A DNA stretch of 64,000 nt, from assembly GCF_004792685.1 (NCBI RefSeq), contig NZ_SRXT01000004.1, positions 310,001-374,000 on the forward strand, written 5' to 3'. The notes under the pieces were generated by a model. It was not told where the DNA came from. It made no database searches and saw only the letters and a program-made list of their open reading frames with translations. Made by a program: the position numbers and the translations under genes. The stretch is from Sphingomonas gei (GTDB lineage: Bacteria > Pseudomonadota > Alphaproteobacteria > Sphingomonadales > Sphingomonadaceae). Positions 32,521 through 41,916 of the stretch are shown here, one piece after another; the first letter of the stretch is position 1, and the number at the start of each line of letters is the position of its first letter.

Positions 32521-34191
32521 TTACTTCTCCATCGGTCCGCCGAACAGCGTGCCGAAGAAGTCGCCTTTCTTCCACATCGGCTTGGCGTCGGCATCGGCAA
32601 TCTCGCGGGCGATGCGATAATTGACGTCGACGAAGCGCGCGCCCGATTCCCAGTCGATCGCCGGCTGCTGGACCAGATCGTCGGAGGGCTGGTGGTAATG
32701 CGTGCTCAGGAACGCATCGGTCGCCGCCTTGCCCGGGCCCTTCTCGCCCGGCCACAGGAACACCGAGGGGATGCCCTGCTGGACGAAGCGATAATGGTCC
32801 GAGCGGACGAAGAACGCTTCGTCGGGACGCGGATCGCCGCCCATGCCGACGCCGATCTGCGCCGCGGCGCGCGCCACCGTCTCGCCCAGCGTCGAATGCG
32901 CCGCGCCGAACGGCGTGACGTCCTCGAACTTATAGGTGAGGATCGGCATGTCGAGATTGACGTCGGCGACGATGCTCTGCTTCGGCACGGTCGGATTCTG
33001 CGCGAAATAATCGGCACCGACGAGGCCCAGCTCTTCCGCGGTGACCGCCAGGAACAGCACCGAACGGCGCGGCGGCTTGCCCGAGGCCCCGAAGCGGCGC
33101 GCCTCCTCGATCAGCGAGGCCACGCCGACGGCATTGTCCATCGCGCCGTTATAGATCGTGTCGCCCTTCGCATCGGCCTTGCCGACGCCGACATGGTCGA
33201 GATGCGCCGACAGCACGACGACTTCCTTGCCGATCGCCGGATCGCTGCCGGGCAGGATCCCGGCGACATTGTAGCTGGTGATCGGCGTGTTGGCGGTGTT
33301 GAGCGTCACCGACAGCGTCACCGGCAGCTCGATCGCCTTGAACCTGGCATCATCGTCCTGGGCGAGCCTGGCGACGTCGGCCCATTTGACCCTGGCGCCG
33401 TCGAACAGCCGCGCGGCGGCGGCCTTGCTCAGCATGCCGAGCGCAGGCGCGGTCGGCGTGGGCAGGTGGCCGGTGCCGTCGGCCTCCGCCCAGGTCACCC
33501 GCGCGCGGTCCCAATTGGCGGCGACTGCGCTGAACGGATAGCTGCCATGGCCGGTGCGCGGCGATTCGAGGCTGATATAGCCGACCGCGCCCTTGCGCAT
33601 GGCGATCTCGGCCTTCGACGCGGGGCTGCCGAAATGGGCGCGCTCCTCGGCGGGGAATTTCGACGGCGCACCACCGAAAAAGGCGACGATCTTGCCCTTC
33701 ACGTCGACGCCCCTGTAATCGTCGCGACCCAGGCCGGCGATGCCATAGCCGACGAACACGACCGGCGCGGTCAGCTGATAGGCGGTCTTGCTCGGGTTGC
33801 CGGCGGGAAGATAGTCCTGGCCGAAGACCAGCGCGACCGGCTGGCCGCCCTTGCGCACGAACGCCATGCTGCCCTTGTCGGCGGGCTTGTAGCGGATCAG
33901 CGGCACCTTCTGGAGGTACGATCCCTGGTCGCCGGCGGGGCGCAGGCCCTGCTCGTAGAATTGCGACGCCACATATTGCGCGGCGATGTCATATTCGGCG
34001 CTGCCCGCCTCGCGGCCGCGCATCTGGTCCGAGGCGAGGAACATGATGTGGCTCTTGAGCGCCGCCTGGTCGGCGGGAAGCGCGGCGTTGCGCAAAGCAT
34101 TGGTCTGGGCAATGGGGGCCGGGGCCTCCTGCGCGAGCGCCGGAACCGCGGCAAGCGCGACCAGGCCGAGCGGCGCAGTCAATCGAAGCAT
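32521..34191 (-). CDS. Secreted M28 family metallopeptidase (copy 1)
   Basis: A 556-residue exported zinc peptidase and first gene of a tandem trio. Signal peptide residues 1-20 (MLRLTAPLGLVALAAVPALAQ). The domain order is that of its neighbours: start of the M28 fold, PA domain (about 130-280), then the metal-binding core with SAHLDHVG, GAMDNAVG, TAEELG, ADVNLDMP and THYHQPSDD. GGA lies before the ATG. It is divergent from pepN, about 107 bases apart, so both could share a control region and act on the same peptides, one outside and one inside the cell. Confidence 0.95.
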   Translation of the reverse strand: MLRLTAPLGLVALAAVPALAQEAPAPIAQTNALRNAALPADQAALKSHIMFLASDQMRGREAGSAEYDIAAQYVASQFYEQGLRPAGDQGSYLQKVPLIRYKPADKGSMAFVRKGGQPVALVFGQDYLPAGNPSKTAYQLTAPVVFVGYGIAGLGRDDYRGVDVKGKIVAFFGGAPSKFPAEERAHFGSPASKAEIAMRKGAVGYISLESPRTGHGSYPFSAVAANWDRARVTWAEADGTGHLPTPTAPALGMLSKAAAARLFDGARVKWADVARLAQDDDARFKAIELPVTLSVTLNTANTPITSYNVAGILPGSDPAIGKEVVVLSAHLDHVGVGKADAKGDTIYNGAMDNAVGVASLIEEARRFGASGKPPRRSVLFLAVTAEELGLVGADYFAQNPTVPKQSIVADVNLDMPILTYKFEDVTPFGAAHSTLGETVARAAAQIGVGMGGDPRPDEAFFVRSDHYRFVQQGIPSVFLWPGEKGPGKAATDAFLSTHYHQPSDDLVQQPAIDWESGARFVDVNYRIAREIADADAKPMWKKGDFFGTLFGGPMEK

Positions 34192-34298
34192 GGAAAGTCC
34201 TCAAGAGTCTGGAATGACTTACCGGTAGCAGCGCGCAACCGTTAGGCAAGCGCACAGTTTATGGTGGCGGGCCAAGGGGCTGTTCCTATATCGCGAGC

Positions 34299-36890
34299 AT
34301 GATGGCAGACGCTCAGACCGCAACCCAGGCGCCCAACGTGACGCGCCGCGAGGATTACCGCGAACCCGATTGGCGCGTTCCGGAGATCGCGCTCGATTTC
34401 GATCTCGATCCAGCGGCGACGCGGGTGCGCACGACCTTGTGGGTGGAGCGTAACGGCACGCACGACCGGCCGCTGCGGCTCGACGGCGACGGGCTGACCG
34501 CGCTCAACGTCAAGGTCGACGGTGCCGAAGCGACGGGCTGGCACATGGACGGGCCCAACCTCGTGGTGCCGCTCGCCGGCTCGGCGCACACGATCGAGAC
34601 CGAAGTCGAGATCGCGCCCGAGCGCAACACGCAGCTCCAGGGGCTCTATGCCTCGTCGGGCATGCTGTGCACCCAGTGTGAGGCCGAGGGCTTCCGCCGC
34701 ATCACTTTCTTCCCCGACCGGCCCGACGTGCTCAGCCGCTACAAAGTCAAGCTGACTGCCGACAAGACGCGCTTCCCGGTGCTGCTCGCCAATGGCGATC
34801 CGATCGCGCAGGGCGATCTCGAGGGCGGCAGGCATTGGGCCGAATGGCACGATCCGTTCCTCAAGCCGAGCTATCTGTTCGCTTTGGTGGCGGGTGACCT
34901 CGTCGCCAATCGCGGCAGCTTCACGACGATGTCGGGGCGCGACGTCCAGCTCGGCATCTGGGTGCGCGCGCCCGATCTCGCCAAGACCGATCACGCGCTC
35001 GCCGCGCTCAAGCTCAGCATGGCGTGGGACGAGAAGGTCTATGGCCGCGAATATGATCTCGACGTGTTCAACATCGTCGCGGTCGACGATTTCAACTTCG
35101 GCGCGATGGAGAATAAGGGGCTCAACGTCTTCAACAGCCGCTACATCCTGGCGGACCCCGACACCGCCACCGATTACGACTACGACGCGATCGCCGCGGT
35201 GGTCGCGCACGAATATTTCCACAATTGGTCGGGCAACCGAGTCACTTGCCGCGACTGGTTCCAGCTCTCGCTCAAGGAAGGCTTCACCGTCTTTCGCGAC
35301 CAGAGCTTCTCGGCCGACCAGGGCAGCGCCGCGGTCAAAAGGATCGAGGACGTCCGGGGCTTGCGCGCCAGCCAGTTCCCCGAGGATTCGGGCCCGCTCG
35401 CGCATCCGGTGCGCCCCGACGAATATATCGAGATCTCGAACTTCTACACCGCGACGATCTACAACAAGGGCGCCGAAGTCATCCGGATGATGGCGACGAT
35501 CCTCGGCCCTGACAAATTCCGCGCCGCGACCGATCTCTATTTCGATCGCTTCGACGGCACCGCCGCGACCTGCGAGGATTTCGTCCAGTGCATGGAGCAG
35601 GCGGGCGGCATGGACCTGACGCAGTTCCGCCGCTGGTACAGCCAGGCGGGCACCCCGCGCGTGTCGGCGACGCTCGCGCAGGAAGGCGGCCGCGCGCGGC
35701 TCAGCCTGCGCCAGCTCGTGCCCCCGACTCCGGGCCAGCCGGTCAAGGAGCCGATGGTGCTCCCGCTCAAGCTCAAATTGTTCGGCGGGTTCACCGGCCG
35801 GCCGATGTGCGACGAGCAACTGATCCTGCTCAAGGAAGACGCGCAGGAACTGGTGTTCGAAAATCTCTCCGAGACGCCGGTGCTGTCGATCAATCGCGGC
35901 TTCTCGGCGCCGATCGTGATCGAGACCAACCGCACCGCGAAGGACCTCGCCTTCCTCTCGGCGCACGACGACGATCCGTTCGCGCGCTACGAGGCGATGC
36001 AGCAATTGATGCTCGACACCTTGGTGACTTCGGTGACCAATGGCAGCGCCGATCATCAGCCGGTGATCGACGCGGTGCGCAACACGCTGACCGACTCCGC
36101 GCTCGATCGCGCTTTCGTCGCCGAAGCGGTGCTGCTGCCGTCGGACAGCTTCATCGGCGACCAGATGGCGCTGGTCGAGCCCGAGGCGATCTTCCGCGCG
36201 CGCGAGGCGCTGCGCCAGGATCTCGGCACGGCGCTCGAAGGCGAATGGCGCGCCGCCTATGAAGGCAGCCTCGCCAACCGCTTCGAATATTCGCCCTCGG
36301 CCAAGGGCGCGCGGCGGCTCAAGACGGTGTCGCTCGGCTATATCGCCGCGAGCGGCGCGGCGGATGCCGACGAACTGGCGTTCGAGCAATTCTCGCGTGC
36401 CGACAACATGACCGATCGGCAGGGCGGGCTGACGACTCTGGTCAACGGCGCCTCGCCGCTGCGCGAGGAGGCGCTCGAGGAATTCTACAAGCGCTATCAG
36501 GGCAATGGCCTGGTGCTCGACAAATGGTTCCAGGCGCAGGCGCTGTCGGCGCGCGAGGATACCGCCGAAATGGTCGAGCGGCTGTCCGCGCACCGCGATT
36601 TCACCTTGTCGAATCCCAATCGCGCGCGCTCGCTGATCGGCGCGTTCAGTGTCAACCAGCGCGCCTTCCACCATGTGTCGGGCCGCGGCTACCGCTTCGT
36701 CGCGGACCAGTTGATCGCGCTCGACAAGCTCAATCCGCAGACCGCCGCCAAGCTGATCCCGCCGCTGGGCCGCTGGAAGCGCTTCGACGCGGGCCGCGCC
36801 GCCAAGATGCGCTCCGAGCTCGAGCGGATCGTGGCGAGCCCGGGGCTGAGCAAGGACATGTTCGAGCAGGCGAGCAAGAGCCTGGATTGA
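34299..36890 (+). CDS. pepN: Aminopeptidase N (M1 family)
   Basis: An 863-residue cytoplasmic zinc aminopeptidase with broad specificity. Motifs: GAMEN exopeptidase motif (FGAMENKGLNVFN) and zinc site HEYFHNW with His304, His308 and Glu327 in SLKEGFTVFRD. The order N-terminal beta domain, thermolysin-like domain, beta sandwich and long helical C-terminal domain (DUF3458) matches E. coli PepN, as does the length. Two ATGs in a row (34299 and 34302) are both possible. It is divergent from the M28 trio. Confidence 0.96.
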   Translation: MMADAQTATQAPNVTRREDYREPDWRVPEIALDFDLDPAATRVRTTLWVERNGTHDRPLRLDGDGLTALNVKVDGAEATGWHMDGPNLVVPLAGSAHTIETEVEIAPERNTQLQGLYASSGMLCTQCEAEGFRRITFFPDRPDVLSRYKVKLTADKTRFPVLLANGDPIAQGDLEGGRHWAEWHDPFLKPSYLFALVAGDLVANRGSFTTMSGRDVQLGIWVRAPDLAKTDHALAALKLSMAWDEKVYGREYDLDVFNIVAVDDFNFGAMENKGLNVFNSRYILADPDTATDYDYDAIAAVVAHEYFHNWSGNRVTCRDWFQLSLKEGFTVFRDQSFSADQGSAAVKRIEDVRGLRASQFPEDSGPLAHPVRPDEYIEISNFYTATIYNKGAEVIRMMATILGPDKFRAATDLYFDRFDGTAATCEDFVQCMEQAGGMDLTQFRRWYSQAGTPRVSATLAQEGGRARLSLRQLVPPTPGQPVKEPMVLPLKLKLFGGFTGRPMCDEQLILLKEDAQELVFENLSETPVLSINRGFSAPIVIETNRTAKDLAFLSAHDDDPFARYEAMQQLMLDTLVTSVTNGSADHQPVIDAVRNTLTDSALDRAFVAEAVLLPSDSFIGDQMALVEPEAIFRAREALRQDLGTALEGEWRAAYEGSLANRFEYSPSAKGARRLKTVSLGYIAASGAADADELAFEQFSRADNMTDRQGGLTTLVNGASPLREEALEEFYKRYQGNGLVLDKWFQAQALSAREDTAEMVERLSAHRDFTLSNPNRARSLIGAFSVNQRAFHHVSGRGYRFVADQLIALDKLNPQTAAKLIPPLGRWKRFDAGRAAKMRSELERIVASPGLSKDMFEQASKSLD

Positions 36891-36936
36891 TTTGCGGCGA
36901 CTGGCCGTTGTGTCTCAGCTGAGCGGACGCCCATTC

Positions 36937-37045
36937 CCGTCATCCCCGCGAAAGCGGGGATCCATCTCCTGCGATAGCCACGATGACGGCGGGTGGGTTT
37001 GGTGACAGGTCGGGAGATGGGCCCCCGCTTTCGCGGGGGTGACGG
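36937..37045. repeat. Palindromic repeat (family A), copy 1
   Basis: 109 bp between convergent pepN and nadB. The left arm (CCGTCATCCCCGC, then GAAAGCGGGGATCCATCTCC) is mirrored by the right arm (GGGAGATGGGCCCCCGC, then TTTCGCGGGGGTGACGG). The loop between them differs from copy 2. Hairpins at both ends could terminate transcription in either direction. Confidence 0.88.
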
Positions 37046-37063
37046 CCTGGAATATGGTCTCGC

Positions 37064-38653
37064 CTACGGAACCAGCACCGTATCCACCGCCACATCGAGC
37101 GTCTCGGGATAATCGAGCGTATAATGCAGCCCGCGGCTCTCCTTGCGGTGGAGCGCCGATCGGACGATCAAATCGGCGCTTTCGAGCAAGTTGCGCAATT
37201 CGATCAGATCGCCGGTGACGCGGAAATGGCCGTAATAGTCGTTCACTTCGCCGCGCAGCATCTGGATGCGGTGCGCGGCGCGCTCGAGCCGCTTGGTCGA
37301 GCGGACGATGCCGACATAATTCCACATGAAGCGGCGGATCTCGGTCCAGTTCTGCTTGATCACCACTTCCTCGTCGGAATCGGTGACTCGGCTCTCGTCC
37401 CATTGCCGGATCGGCGGCGGCGGGGCGAGATCGCCCCAATTAGCGGCGATGTGGTTGGCGACGGCTTCGCCGAACACGAAGCATTCGAGCAATGAATTGG
37501 AGGCGAGGCGATTGGCGCCGTGCAGCCCCGACTGGCTGACTTCGCCGGCGGCATAGAGGTTGGGCAAGTCGGTGCGCCCGTCGCGATCGACCACCACGCC
37601 GCCGCAAGTGTAATGCTGCGCGGGCACCACCGGGATCGGTTCGCGGGTCATGTCGATGTCGAGATCGAGCAGCCGGGCGTGGATCGTCGGGAAATGCTGC
37701 TTCACGAAATCCGCGCCCATATGGCTGATGTCGAGATGGACGTAATCGAGCCCGAGCCGCTTGATCTCGTGATCAATCGCGCGCGCCACCACGTCGCGCG
37801 GGGCGAGCTCCAGCCGCGAGTCGAAATCGGGCATGAAGCGATAGCCGGTGCCCGGGATCTTGAGCTGTCCGCCCTCGCCGCGCACCGCCTCGGTGATCAG
37901 GAAGTTCTTGACCTCGAGATTGTACAGGCAGGTCGGGTGGAACTGCATGAACTCCATGTTGGAGATGCGGCACCCCGCGCGCCACGCCATCGCGATGCCG
38001 TCGCCGGTCGCGCCCTTGGGCGCAGTCGAGAACAGATAGGTCCGCCCCGCGCCGCCGGTTGCGAGCACGGTCGCGTTGGCGGTGAACAGTTCGACACGGT
38101 TGGTCGCGCGGTTGAAGGCATAGACCCCCCAGACGCTGCCCGCGCCCGAATAACGCTGCTCGTGGCGGCTGGTGGCCAAGTCGATCACCACCATGTCGGG
38201 GACGAGGGTGATGTTGGGATTGGCGCGCGCCGCCTTGAGCAACGCCTCCTGCACCGCCCAGCCGGTGGCGTCGTCGACATGGACGATGCGGCGATGGCTG
38301 TGGCCGCCCTCGCGAGTCAGATGCAGCGAGCCCTTGTCGGTGTTGAACGGCACGCCGAGCTTGGCCAGCCGCTCGATCGCCGCGGGAGCGTTCTCGACCA
38401 CCATCTCGACGGTGGCGCGGTCGTTGAGCCCGGCGCCGGCGACCATCGTGTCCTCGACATGGTTCTCGAAAGTGTCGCCGGGTTCGAGCACCGCGGCGAT
38501 GCCGCCCTGCGCCCAGGCCGTCGAACCTTCGTTGAGCGCCCCCTTGGCGAGCACGGTGACCTTGAAGCGCGCGGCGAGGTTGAGCGCGGCGGTGAGCCCC
38601 GCTGCGCCCGAGCCGATGACGAGGATGTCGCTGGTGTGAGGATCGCCGGGCAT
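37064..38653 (-). CDS. nadB: L-aspartate oxidase
   Basis: A 529-residue flavoenzyme that oxidises L-aspartate to iminoaspartate in NAD synthesis. The FAD site is ILVIGSGAAGLTAAL (residues 10-24), followed by EGSTAWAQGGIAAVL, the substrate-binding REGGHSHRRIVH, PTCLYN, YTCGGVVVD and the C-terminal helical domain. The pattern separates it from succinate dehydrogenase flavoproteins. nadA and nadC, often neighbours, are not present nearby. The gene stops 18 bases past repeat A copy 1. Confidence 0.95.
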   Translation of the reverse strand: MPGDPHTSDILVIGSGAAGLTAALNLAARFKVTVLAKGALNEGSTAWAQGGIAAVLEPGDTFENHVEDTMVAGAGLNDRATVEMVVENAPAAIERLAKLGVPFNTDKGSLHLTREGGHSHRRIVHVDDATGWAVQEALLKAARANPNITLVPDMVVIDLATSRHEQRYSGAGSVWGVYAFNRATNRVELFTANATVLATGGAGRTYLFSTAPKGATGDGIAMAWRAGCRISNMEFMQFHPTCLYNLEVKNFLITEAVRGEGGQLKIPGTGYRFMPDFDSRLELAPRDVVARAIDHEIKRLGLDYVHLDISHMGADFVKQHFPTIHARLLDLDIDMTREPIPVVPAQHYTCGGVVVDRDGRTDLPNLYAAGEVSQSGLHGANRLASNSLLECFVFGEAVANHIAANWGDLAPPPPIRQWDESRVTDSDEEVVIKQNWTEIRRFMWNYVGIVRSTKRLERAAHRIQMLRGEVNDYYGHFRVTGDLIELRNLLESADLIVRSALHRKESRGLHYTLDYPETLDVAVDTVLVP

Positions 38654-38718
38654 GTCTCTTCCGCTGGTTCGGCCTCCGACTAGGCGCTAAGCCCGCCGCG
38701 ATGCAAATGGAGAGAGAT

Positions 38719-39612
38719 ATGCGCCGCCAAAGCCTGGGTTTCGTCGGGCTGGCGCTCGCCCTGGTCTTCGCCCCCGCCGCCGGCGCCTGCACGCTCGGCG
38801 CGCCCGGCACCACCCAGCGCGTCGCGATTGGCGATACCGGGCGTTCGCTGCTCCTCCACGTGCCGGCGAAATCGCGGGGCAGTGCGCCGCTGGTCTTCGT
38901 CCTCCACGGCAGCGGCGGCGACGGCGCCGCGATCCTTGCCGGGTCGAAGCTCGAAGCGACCGCCGACCGCCACGGCTTCCTGCTCGCTGCGCCCGATGGC
39001 GGGATCGCCGCGGACAAGGGCTATGTCTGGAACATCCCGGGCGTGCCGACCGTCACCGGCAAGGTGCCCGGGCCGGAGGATGCCGACGACGTTGCGTTCC
39101 TTGGCAAGACGATCGACTGGCTCGTCGCGCAGGGCTGCGCCGATAACCGCCGCGTCTATGCCACCGGGCTGTCGGGCGGCGGACGGATGAGCTCGTGGCT
39201 AGGCTGCGTCGCCGCGGACCGCTTCGCCGCGATCGCGCCAGTGGTGGGCTTGCGTGCCGGCAACCCTTCGGCAGCCGATCCACGTTTCCCCGATCCCGCC
39301 ACGTGCCGCCCGGCGCGCCCGATGCCGGTGATCGCCTTCGCCGGCGGCAAGGACACCACCAATCCGATCGAAGGCGGCGGCGCGCCGTACTGGCAATATC
39401 CCATGGGCAGGGCCGAAGCGCGCTGGGCCGACCTCGACGCCTGCCGCCGGCCGTTGCTGGAGCGCACGCTGGCGAGCGGCGTGATCGAGCGCGGCTATGG
39501 GGGCTGCGCGAACGGTGCGGAGGTGATCGCGCGGATCACGCCGGGGGCGGGGCACGAATGGGTCGCGGACAACGAGGCGATGTGGGCGTTCTTCGCTCGG
39601 CACCGCCGCTGA
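38719..39612 (+). CDS. Secreted alpha/beta-hydrolase, LpqC/PHB-depolymerase-like esterase
   Basis: A 297-residue exported hydrolase. The signal peptide (MRRQSLGFVGLALALVFAPAAGA) is followed by a short mature lead with Cys. The fold opens with LVFVLHGSGGDGAAI (oxyanion region). The nucleophile is in ATGLSGGGRMS (GLSGG), the Asp probably in AFAGGKDTTN and the His in TPGAGHEW. This is the LpqC group related to extracellular PHB depolymerases and feruloyl esterases. The ATG at 38719 is preceded by GGAGAGAG; 38701 and 38707 are alternatives. Substrate unknown. Confidence 0.85.
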   Translation: MRRQSLGFVGLALALVFAPAAGACTLGAPGTTQRVAIGDTGRSLLLHVPAKSRGSAPLVFVLHGSGGDGAAILAGSKLEATADRHGFLLAAPDGGIAADKGYVWNIPGVPTVTGKVPGPEDADDVAFLGKTIDWLVAQGCADNRRVYATGLSGGGRMSSWLGCVAADRFAAIAPVVGLRAGNPSAADPRFPDPATCRPARPMPVIAFAGGKDTTNPIEGGGAPYWQYPMGRAEARWADLDACRRPLLERTLASGVIERGYGGCANGAEVIARITPGAGHEWVADNEAMWAFFARHRR

Positions 39613-39618
39613 GCCCGT

Positions 39619-40401
39619 TCAGGCGGTGCGCCGTTCCTCGCCCAAATGGAGCGTCACGGGCGGAAGCATTTCGAATCCCGGCCGGGCGAAATAGAAGCCC
39701 TGGATGTAGCGCACGCCCATCGCCCGCAGCGCGTCGAGCTCGCCTGCGGTCTCGATCCCCTCGGCGATCACCGTCACGCCCAGCGCGGCGCACATCCTGA
39801 CCACGCCCTCGACGATCATCCGCCGCGGCATGCTGGTGTCGAGCCCGCGGATCAATTCCATGTCGAGCTTGATGATGTCGGGCTGAAACCGCGCCAGCAG
39901 ATTGAGCCCGGCATAGCCCGCCCCGAAATCGTCCAGCGCGGTTCCGAAGCCCATCTTCTGATAGGTCGCAATGATATTGGCGACATGGTCGGGGTCGGCC
40001 ATCTCCTCATTCTCGGTGAATTCGAAGATCAGCCGGTCGGTCGGAAAGCCGGTCGCCTTGGCGGTCTTGAGCGTCAGCTGGATGCACGCGGCGGGCGAAT
40101 AGACTGCATTGGGCAGGAAATTGATCGAGAGCCGTGCGCCGCTTTCGATCAGCCCGGCTTTGGCGGCGAGCTCGATCGCCTTGACGCGGCATTGCTGGTC
40201 GAACGCATAGCGATTGGCGTCGGACACGCGCGACAGCACGCTCGCCGCGGCCTCCCCCGCGGGGCCGCGGACCAGCGCCTCATAGGCGAACGGCGCGCCA
40301 TGGACGATGTCGACGATCGGCTGGAACGCCATCGAGAATTCGAAATCGAGCCCGGCGCCGTCGCGGCACCCGGCGCACGGTGCGTTTGGAGCGTTCGTCA
40401 T
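39619..40401 (-). CDS. EAL-domain cyclic di-GMP phosphodiesterase
   Basis: A 260-residue stand-alone EAL protein that hydrolyses cyclic di-GMP. Catalytic elements look complete: Glu41 in YEALVRG, SINFLPNAVY, IFEFTENEE, the loop DDFGAGYAGLNLL, KLDMELIRG and EGIETAGEL. The N-terminus has a CxxC pair (CAGCRDG, Cys9 and Cys12) before the domain; its role is unknown. No sensor domain is attached, so control may be by expression. It converges with the esterase gene, six bases apart. Confidence 0.92.
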   Translation of the reverse strand: MTNAPNAPCAGCRDGAGLDFEFSMAFQPIVDIVHGAPFAYEALVRGPAGEAAASVLSRVSDANRYAFDQQCRVKAIELAAKAGLIESGARLSINFLPNAVYSPAACIQLTLKTAKATGFPTDRLIFEFTENEEMADPDHVANIIATYQKMGFGTALDDFGAGYAGLNLLARFQPDIIKLDMELIRGLDTSMPRRMIVEGVVRMCAALGVTVIAEGIETAGELDALRAMGVRYIQGFYFARPGFEMLPPVTLHLGEERRTA

Positions 40402-40498
40402 CCCGGGAGTATCGCAGCAAACTCTTAAAGAGCTCCTGCGCTCTTAATCCTTTGCGGCAGATGGCGGCCATCGCGCAATGCGCTCGGCATGCCCCCCT

Positions 40499-40607
40499 CC
40501 GTCATCCCCGCGAAAGCGGGGATCCATCTCCTGCCGAATCACCAAGCGCACCGGAGCACTCGGTTGCCAGCTTGGGAGATGGGCCCCCGCCTTCGCGGGG
40601 GTGACGG
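40499..40607. repeat. Palindromic repeat (family A), copy 2
   Basis: Also 109 bp, with the same arms as copy 1 (CCGTCATCCCCGC... and ...GGGAGATGGGCCCCCGC with TTCGCGGGGGTGACGG). The internal 40 bases differ between the copies while total length is the same. It lies between the orphan ABC ATPase and the EAL gene, 22 bases past the ATPase stop. Confidence 0.88.
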
Positions 40608-40629
40608 ATGTGATGATGTCGCGCAGACC

Positions 40630-41550
<921 letters not shown>

Positions 41551-41664
41551 GGGGCAGGCTCTAGGCCGTGGCGGCGCGCGCGCCAAGCGCCTAGCGTGGC
41601 ACGGACTTCGCTCTCCCCGTTGGAAGCGATTGAAGGCATGCCCCCGCCTTGCTATCGGCGACTC

Positions 41665-41898
41665 ATGACCGCGCCCTTGCCCGAGACGATCCGCACTTCC
41701 CACGCCCGCATCGCCTGCGACGGCAGCGGACCCGGCGTGCCCGCCGCATTGGGCCATCCGCGGGTGTTCCTGCAGATCGACGAGCATGGCTATGTCGATT
41801 GCGGCTATTGCGACCGCCGCTTCGTGCTGATCGGCGGACCCGCCGACGGCGCCGACCAGAGTCAATTGCCCGACCATCCGGCTGGCGCCAGCGTCTGA
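41665..41898 (+). CDS. CHCC zinc-finger domain protein (NDUFS6-like)
   Basis: A 77-residue protein with the zf-CHCC pattern: Cys in RIACDGSG, His in LGHPRVFLQID, and a CxxC in VDCGYCDRRFVL. The same domain is found in the mitochondrial complex I subunit NDUFS6, and in alphaproteobacteria the protein is thought to associate with NADH dehydrogenase. It is divergent from the ABC gene and followed 18 bases later by tldD. Confidence 0.85.
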   Translation: MTAPLPETIRTSHARIACDGSGPGVPAALGHPRVFLQIDEHGYVDCGYCDRRFVLIGGPADGADQSQLPDHPAGASV

Positions 41899-41916
41899 CG
41901 CGCCTATATCGGAGGG

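Noticed and set aside
34242..36674. 810-codon minus-strand frame opposite pepN
   Set aside because: pepN has all catalytic motifs; the antisense product has no recognisable domain.
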